NCBI GenBank assembly: GCA_903854795.1
Contig: CAINXF010000166.1
Span: 1 to 10,032 of the forward strand
Source of the DNA: Candidatus Kerfeldbacteria bacterium
GTDB lineage: Bacteria; Patescibacteriota; Patescibacteriia; SBBC01
Length of the DNA: 10,032 nt
Direction of reading: 5' to 3'
Position numbers and translations under genes: made by a program. Shown here in pieces: positions 6,076 through 10,032 of this stretch (position 1 is the stretch's first letter; every line of letters starts with the position of its first letter). Below the pieces are notes generated by a model. It ran no database searches. It had not been told where the DNA came from and worked only from the letters and a program-made list of their open reading frames with translations.

Positions 6076-6627
6076 ATGTCCAGAGTAGGCAAACAACCCG
6101 TACAAATCCCCGATGGTATCACTGTGACCCTTGATGGTGCACAATGTGTCGTCAAAGGACCGAAAGGCACGCTCTCGTTGCCGATGCATGAGCGTGTGAA
6201 GATCGCGATCGATGGCACCGTGGCATCAGTGACGGTCGCCAATCCCAATGACAAGCGCGATCGCGCGCTTTGGGGGCTCTACCGCGTACTGCTCTCGAAT
6301 CTTATCGAGGGCGTACAGAAGGGATTTTCGAAGCAGCTCGAGATTCGCGGCGTCGGTTTCCGCGCAGCGCCCGATGGCAAGGATCTTCTTCTTAACCTCG
6401 GCTTTTCCCATCCGATCAAGTTCGTGCTTCCCGAGGGCATCACGGCGGTCGTTGAAAAGAACATCGTCACCATCGCCGGTATCGATAAGCAGCTCGTCGG
6501 TGAGACCGCAGCGAAGATCAGGAAGCATCGTCCACCCGAGCCGTACAAAGGCAAAGGCATCCGGTACGTAGGCGAGTTCGTCCGTCAGAAGGCCGGAAAA
6601 GTCGTAAAGACCGCAGGAGCAAAGTAA
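6076..6627 (+). CDS. rplF: 50S ribosomal protein uL6 (L6)
   Basis: uL6 lies near the sarcin-ricin loop and the factor-binding site of the large subunit. The 183-residue product shows the two repeated domains of the family: SRVGKQPVQIPDGITV at the start with VKGPKGTLSLPM, then LIEGVQKGFSKQLEIRGVGFRA at the domain junction (residues about 76-97). The C-terminal signature PPEPYKGKGIRYVGEFVRQK spans about 153-172. A short Lys-rich tail follows. Length is normal. GAGGTG at 6060-6065 lies ten bases before the ATG, in the last codons of rpsH. It is four bases from rpsH and three from rplR. Confidence 0.99.
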   Translation: MSRVGKQPVQIPDGITVTLDGAQCVVKGPKGTLSLPMHERVKIAIDGTVASVTVANPNDKRDRALWGLYRVLLSNLIEGVQKGFSKQLEIRGVGFRAAPDGKDLLLNLGFSHPIKFVLPEGITAVVEKNIVTIAGIDKQLVGETAAKIRKHRPPEPYKGKGIRYVGEFVRQKAGKVVKTAGAK

Positions 6628-6630
6628 CAT

Positions 6631-6990
6631 ATGGCAACGACACTCGACAGAAAAGGACAACGACGTCATCGACACGCACGAGTACGTGCAAAGGTGTTCG
6701 GTACGTCTGAACGGCCACGGCTCGTCGTGTTCAGGAGTTTGAAGCACATCAGCGCACAGATCATCGATGACGTGAACAGGAAGACGCTCGCCGCTGCGTC
6801 GGACGCAACGCTCACGAAAAGTAAGAAAGCGGCGACCATCGCGACGGCGAAAGAAGTCGGTAAATTGATCGGAAAACGCGCAAAGGAAGCGCACGTTGCC
6901 GCAGTGGTCTTCGACCGGGGCGGCCATGCATACCACGGACAGGTTAAAGCGCTCGCCGATGGCGCGCGCGAGGAAGGACTCACGTTCTAA
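6631..6990 (+). CDS. rplR: 50S ribosomal protein uL18 (L18)
   Basis: uL18 binds 5S rRNA together with uL5. The 119 residues match the family throughout: a basic N-terminus ([19 protein letters not shown]), [20 protein letters not shown] at about 27-46, a segment with [17 protein letters not shown], and the signature [20 protein letters not shown] at about 92-111, ending EEGLTF. Length is usual (about 115-120). AGGAG at 6615-6619 lies 11 bases upstream. The gene is followed by rpsE after two bases. Confidence 0.99.
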   Translation: MATTLDRKGQRRHRHARVRAKVFGTSERPRLVVFRSLKHISAQIIDDVNRKTLAAASDATLTKSKKAATIATAKEVGKLIGKRAKEAHVAAVVFDRGGHAYHGQVKALADGAREEGLTF

Positions 6991-6992
6991 CT

Positions 6993-7517
6993 ATGGCGAA
7001 TTTTCCACAACGACGTTCCGGCGGTCGGCGACGCAATGACGGCCCGCGCGAGGAAAAGGAATTCCAACAGAAGGTGATCGACATCCGTCGCGTCGCCCGT
7101 GTCGTCGCAGGCGGAAAGCGAATGCGATTCCGCGCGCTCGTCGCGATCGGTGACGGCAAGGGTCGTATCGGCGTCGGCATCGGTAAAGGTCTCGACGTCG
7201 CTGGCGCAGTGAACAAAGGCGCCACGTTAGCCCGCAAGAAGCTCATCTCGATCCCGATCGTCGAAGAGTCGATACCGCACACTATATTGGTGAAGTTCGG
7301 TGCGGCGCACGTCCTGCTCAAACCCGCTCCGAAAGGGAGCGGCGTCATCGCTGGCGGGCCCGTTCGTTCGATCATGGAGCTGGTCGGTATCAAGAACGTC
7401 ATCGCGAAGATGCTCGGGTCATCGAACAAGGTAAACAACGTCTACGCAGTGCTTAAGGCATTCGGACTCCTCACCACCCGTGAGCAACTGAAAAAGAGAC
7501 TGCAGGAGAAGGTATGA
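6993..7517 (+). CDS. rpsE: 30S ribosomal protein uS5 (S5)
   Basis: uS5 helps form the mRNA entry channel and influences decoding accuracy. The 174-residue product has an Arg-rich N-terminal tail, then the double-stranded RNA-binding-like domain with KVIDIRRVARVVAGGKRMRF at about 26-45 (the loop hit by spectinomycin resistance mutations in E. coli) and GDGKGRIGVGIGKG at about 53-66. The C-terminal domain has HTILVKFGAAHVLLKPAPKG and GVIAGGPVRSIMELVGIKNV, both standard. AGGAAGGA lies 14 bases before the start. Its stop overlaps the rplO start as ATGA at 7514-7517. In most bacteria rpmD (uL30) would lie between these two genes; here there is no room for it. Confidence 0.99.
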   Translation: MANFPQRRSGGRRRNDGPREEKEFQQKVIDIRRVARVVAGGKRMRFRALVAIGDGKGRIGVGIGKGLDVAGAVNKGATLARKKLISIPIVEESIPHTILVKFGAAHVLLKPAPKGSGVIAGGPVRSIMELVGIKNVIAKMLGSSNKVNNVYAVLKAFGLLTTREQLKKRLQEKV

Positions 7518-7993
7518 CACAACCCCTCACACTACACACACTCTCTACCGCCCCCGGTTCACGCCCTCGTCGGCGTCGGGTCGGCCGTGGCAATGGCTCA
7601 CGTGGCACCACGAGCGGCCGCGGTACGAAGGGGCAGCGTTCCCGCACGGGCGGCACGCGCGGTCTCATCCGTCGCAGCATGCGCTCACTTATGGAGCGTG
7701 TCGCAAAGAACCGTGGCTTTACGAGCCTTACGGCAAAATTGGTCCCGGTGAACGTACGGGAACTCGAGCTGCACTTTAGTGACGGCGCCACTATTGGTAT
7801 GGCCGAACTTGTGCACAAAGGGCTCCTGCGTTCCGCCGACCGTGGTGTTAAGATACTCGGTATGGGGAAGGTGACCAAAAAATTGACGGTACGCGCGCAC
7901 GCTTTTTCGGCGACGGCCCGTGAGTCGATCGAAAAAGCAGGTGGCAAGGCCGTGATTATGGGTTTCGTTCCGGCAGCGCCGAAAAAAGAGTAG
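7514..7993 (+). CDS. rplO: 50S ribosomal protein uL15 (L15)
   Basis: uL15 joins late in 50S assembly and threads a long basic extension into 23S rRNA. The product has 159 residues. The N-terminal part shows LHTLSTAPGSRPRRRRVGRG and then GRGTKGQRSRTGG (residues about 36-48), the glycine/arginine-rich signature of the family. The C-terminal domain holds a VNVRELELHF strand, LVHKGLLRSADRGVKILGMG, and ends in VIMGFVPAAPKKE. Length is slightly over the common 145-150. AGGAG at 7504-7508 within rpsE lies five bases from the overlapping ATG. It stops with TAG, 27 bases before secY. Confidence 0.98.
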   Translation: MTQPLTLHTLSTAPGSRPRRRRVGRGNGSRGTTSGRGTKGQRSRTGGTRGLIRRSMRSLMERVAKNRGFTSLTAKLVPVNVRELELHFSDGATIGMAELVHKGLLRSADRGVKILGMGKVTKKLTVRAHAFSATARESIEKAGGKAVIMGFVPAAPKKE

Positions 7994-8009
7994 GCAACGG
8001 ATTAACCGC

Positions 8010-8016
8010 AGGGGGA
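8010..8016 (+). promoter_or_regulatory. Ribosome binding site for the GTG start of secY
   Basis: AGGGGGA ends four bases before the GTG at 8021 and lies in the 27-base gap after rplO. It supports GTG as the secY start; the next in-frame ATG, at codon 16, would remove part of the cytoplasmic N-terminus that is conserved in the family. Confidence 0.6.
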
Positions 8017-8020
8017 CCGA

Positions 8021-9295
8021 GTGCTGGAAAAACTTACACAAATATGGCGCGTACGAGACCTTCGAATGAAGGTGCTGTTCGTGCTGGCGATGCTCCTCGT
8101 CTTCCGCGTGATCGCGCACATTCCGATCCCGGGCGTCGACATCACCGCGCTCCGTAAGTTCTTCAGCTCGAACCAACTCCTCGGCCTTTTTAACGTGTTC
8201 TCCGGCGGCGGCCTCGACAACTTCTCGGTCGTCATGCTCGGCGTGGGTCCATACATCACGTCGTCGATCATCTTCCAGCTCCTGACGATGATCATCCCGT
8301 CGCTCGAACAGCTCTCGAAGGAGGGCGAGCAGGGCCAGGAACGCATCAACCAATGGCAGTGGCTCCTGACGGTCCCGCTCGCGATGCTGCAGAGTTTCGC
8401 GACGATTTCGCTATTACGGCAGCAGAACGGGAGTATCCTTCCGAGCATCTCGCACTTCGAGTTGATTACCGCGATCATCGCGATTACGGCAGGCACCTTG
8501 TTCCTCATGTGGATCGGTGAACTCATCAGCGAGAAGAAGATCGGCAATGGCATCTCTCTCATCATTTTTGCCGGTATCGTCGCGCGTATCCCGTCGGAGG
8601 TGCAGCAGACGCTGTCAACGTTCGATTCGACGAAGATATTCACCTATATTCTGGTTCTCGGCGTGTTCCTCGTGACCATTGCGGGTATCGTCTTCATCAC
8701 CGAAGCGCAACGTAACATCCCGGTATCATACGCACGTCGGATCAGAGGTAACCGTGTGTTCGGCGGCGTCGATACGCACCTACCGCTTCGCGTGAACCAG
8801 GCAGGCGTAATCCCGATTATCTTCGCGGTGTCGCTGGTCGTGTTCCCCCCGCTGATCGCCCAGTTCTTTCAGCACTCACATATTGGTTGGCTCGCCACGG
8901 TCGCGGTCCATACCATCACGTTGTTCCAGAATCCGGTGTTCTATGCCGGGCTCTACTTCGTGCTCGTCGTGGCGTTCACGTACTTCTACACTTCGGTTGT
9001 GTTCCATCCGCAACAGATCGCAGAGAATCTCCAGAAGCAAGGTGGGTTCGTTCCTGGTATACGACCTGGTCAGAACACCGCTGAGTACCTTGGTTATGTC
9101 TCGAATCGCATCATGCTCGCAGGTGCGTTGTTCCTGGGCATCATCGCGGTCTTGCCGAACATCATGCAGTCCGCGACCGGCATCAAGACGTTGATCATCG
9201 GCGGCACCAGCCTTCTCATCGTCGTTTCGGTTGTGATCGAGACCGTCAAGCAGATCGATGCGCAGCTCGTCATGCGCGACTACGAAGGGTTCTAA
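8021..9295 (+). CDS. secY: Protein translocase channel subunit SecY
   Basis: SecY is the pore of the SecYEG complex in the cytoplasmic membrane, through which unfolded proteins are exported or released into the membrane. The 424-residue product has the usual length and ten predicted membrane segments, at about residues 17-36, 68-90, 113-132, 146-167, 172-190, 207-229, 260-282, 302-325, 360-380 and 386-407. Family motifs include IPIPGVD after the first segment, the plug region GLFNVFSGGGLDNFS, GVGPYITSSIIFQLL, IGNGISLIIFAGI and RVNQAGVIPIIFA. The cytoplasmic loop with GGFVPGIRPGQNTAEYL carries the arginine equivalent to E. coli Arg357, needed for SecA-driven transport. The C-terminus MRDYEGF is typical. 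It uses GTG as start, with AGGGGGA just upstream. Confidence 0.98.
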   Translation: MLEKLTQIWRVRDLRMKVLFVLAMLLVFRVIAHIPIPGVDITALRKFFSSNQLLGLFNVFSGGGLDNFSVVMLGVGPYITSSIIFQLLTMIIPSLEQLSKEGEQGQERINQWQWLLTVPLAMLQSFATISLLRQQNGSILPSISHFELITAIIAITAGTLFLMWIGELISEKKIGNGISLIIFAGIVARIPSEVQQTLSTFDSTKIFTYILVLGVFLVTIAGIVFITEAQRNIPVSYARRIRGNRVFGGVDTHLPLRVNQAGVIPIIFAVSLVVFPPLIAQFFQHSHIGWLATVAVHTITLFQNPVFYAGLYFVLVVAFTYFYTSVVFHPQQIAENLQKQGGFVPGIRPGQNTAEYLGYVSNRIMLAGALFLGIIAVLPNIMQSATGIKTLIIGGTSLLIVVSVVIETVKQIDAQLVMRDYEGF

Positions 9296-9350
9296 TGTTG
9301 CACAATTGACTGGCGGCCGTCGACAATCGATCCGAAAGGTCAACCGTACC
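9296..9350 (+). other. secY-adk intergenic gap
   Basis: At 55 bases this is the longest non-coding stretch in the window. It holds the adk ribosome binding site (GAAAGGT, 9334-9340) and a TTGACT at 9306-9311 that resembles a -35 box, but no matching -10 box at the right distance. No terminator-like hairpin with a T run is seen. The reading frame of adk is open across it without an ATG. Confidence 0.5.
9334..9340 (+). promoter_or_regulatory. Ribosome binding site fixing the adk start
   Basis: GAAAGGT ends ten bases before the ATG at 9351. This is the same spacing as at rplW, rplP, rpsQ and rplF in this cluster, and it supports 9351 rather than any start further upstream in the open frame. Confidence 0.55.
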
Positions 9351-10007
9351 ATGTCCAAGGTCAAACGTCATACGAAACCGTTCCGCATCGCCATCCTCGG
9401 GCCGCAGGGATCAGGGAAGGGGACACAGGCGGAGCTGTTGGCTCGGCGACACCATGTGCCACACGTGTCGACGGGCGACATTTTTCGTGCGCACCTCAAA
9501 CGGCAGACGAAGCTGGGAAAGAAGATCGCGCGGCTGCTCGCGACAGGTACGTTGGTACCGGATGCCGTCGTCATGGCGGTGGTGCGTGACCGGCTCAATA
9601 GGACGGACTGCAAGGACGGGTTCGTGCTCGATGGGTTCCCCCGGACGATCCAGCAGGCGAGGTTCCTCTCCACGTTGTATGATGACGCGTACCTTGTTGT
9701 CGCGCTTGAGTTATCCGATCGTGAGGCGGTCATACGCTTGAGTGGGAGACGTATGGCGCCGGATGGTACGATCTATCATGTGAAATACAAGCCTGCGCCG
9801 AAGGCGCTTCGCGCACGGTTGATCGTTCGCGAGGACGACAGGCCGGTCGTGGTGAAGAAACGTCTCCGACAGTACCGCACACTTACGGCGCCACTCATAC
9901 GATGGTACGAAAAGCGCGGCATGCTCGTGCGCATCGACGGTGCGCTATCGATCCCAGTGGTAGCAAAGAACGTCGCCCGACAGCTCCTTAACCGACATTC
10001 CACATGA
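9351..10007 (+). CDS. adk: Adenylate kinase with shortened lid
   Basis: Adenylate kinase interconverts ATP and AMP with two ADP in the cytoplasm. The 218-residue product has the P-loop GPQGSGKGTQ at 17-26, the AMP-site motifs STGDIFR at 40-46 and LDGFPRT at 93-99, and the lid start GRRM at 132-135 with YHVKYKP at 142-148. The later REDD (160-163) and KKRLRQYRTLTAPLI are also present. The lid has no cysteines, so it is the non-zinc type. Between YHVKYKPAP and REDD there are about nine residues, where E. coli has about fifteen, so the lid is shortened. I chose the ATG at 9351, which has GAAAGGT ten bases upstream; an open frame extends back into secY, but those codons look unlike the family. 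The stop overlaps the next frame as ATGA. Position after secY is standard. Confidence 0.96.
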   Translation: MSKVKRHTKPFRIAILGPQGSGKGTQAELLARRHHVPHVSTGDIFRAHLKRQTKLGKKIARLLATGTLVPDAVVMAVVRDRLNRTDCKDGFVLDGFPRTIQQARFLSTLYDDAYLVVALELSDREAVIRLSGRRMAPDGTIYHVKYKPAPKALRARLIVREDDRPVVVKKRLRQYRTLTAPLIRWYEKRGMLVRIDGALSIPVVAKNVARQLLNRHST

Positions 10008-10032
10008 CGCCATCCACAAGGTTCACCGAAGA
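10004..10032 (+). CDS. Start of the next gene, possibly methionine aminopeptidase (partial)
   Basis: An ATG overlaps the adk stop as ATGA at 10004-10007 and is followed by open frame to the end of the window, giving MTPSTRFTE. Nine codons are too few to identify a family. In many bacteria the gene after secY-adk is map (methionine aminopeptidase), and four other ATGA overlaps in this cluster mark real gene starts, so a real gene is likely. The assignment to map rests on synteny alone. Confidence 0.4.

Noticed and set aside
6226..6936. 236-codon open frame on the - strand opposite rplF and rplR
   Set aside because: It is a shadow of two firmly identified genes, with no family resemblance and no promoter or binding site context.
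9306..9334. Possible promoter upstream of adk (TTGACT as -35)
   Set aside because: At 16-18 bases spacing there is no sequence resembling TATAAT, and the surrounding layout suggests read-through from secY.
9258..9350. Longer adenylate kinase starting inside secY
   Set aside because: The extra 31 residues overlap the conserved SecY C-terminus, look unlike any adenylate kinase, and the ATG at 9351 has its own binding site.
1..10032. Recoded TGA as glycine, as in some Patescibacteria
   Set aside because: TGA occurs only at gene ends that agree with family lengths, and no conserved gene contains an in-frame TGA.

Overview
The window is a stretch of a bacterial S10-spc ribosomal protein cluster. 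All genes lie on the + strand. The order runs from the 3' part of rplD (uL4) through rplW, rplB, rpsS, rplV, rpsC, rplP, rpmC, rpsQ, rplN, rplX, rplE, rpsN, rpsH, rplF, rplR, rpsE and rplO to secY and adk, ending in the first nine codons of one more gene. Every gene is identified from family motifs in its translation. No RNA gene, mobile element, CRISPR array or clear repeat was seen. The largest gap between genes is 55 bases (secY-adk), so no stretch of 300 bases lacks a gene.

Organism: the absence of rpmD (uL30) between rpsE and rplO, where the two genes overlap by 4 bases, together with the low-complexity tails on several ribosomal proteins and the compact layout, fits a member of the Candidate Phyla Radiation (Patescibacteria), possibly a Parcubacteria-like lineage. 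Loss of uL30 is reported across that radiation but is not unique to it. GC content looks like the mid-50s by eye, which is fairly high for such an organism. The genetic code is ordinary: TGA acts as a stop five times and no reading frame needs it as a sense codon.

Layout: positions 1-4229 hold the S10-type half (uL4 to uS17). Positions 4226-9295 hold the spc-type half (uL14 to SecY). The halves are joined by a 4-base ATGA overlap at 4226-4229, so there is no room for a separate spc promoter or terminator and the whole block is probably one transcript. Adenylate kinase follows SecY, and an ATGA overlap leads into the next reading frame, by synteny perhaps map.

How the genes work together: most encode parts of the two ribosomal subunits. 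Four of them (uL22, uL23, uL24, uL29) form much of the ring around the peptide exit tunnel, and SecY is the membrane channel that receives chains from that exit. Three of these four exit-ring proteins carry extra charged tails here, the largest being an 83-residue N-terminal extension of uL23 that starts like the membrane-binding end of FtsY. No wholly new system is apparent. The points worth a second look are these tails, the loss of the uL16 arginine that is hydroxylated in E. coli, the shortened lid of adenylate kinase, and the strict link between TGA stops and gene overlaps.
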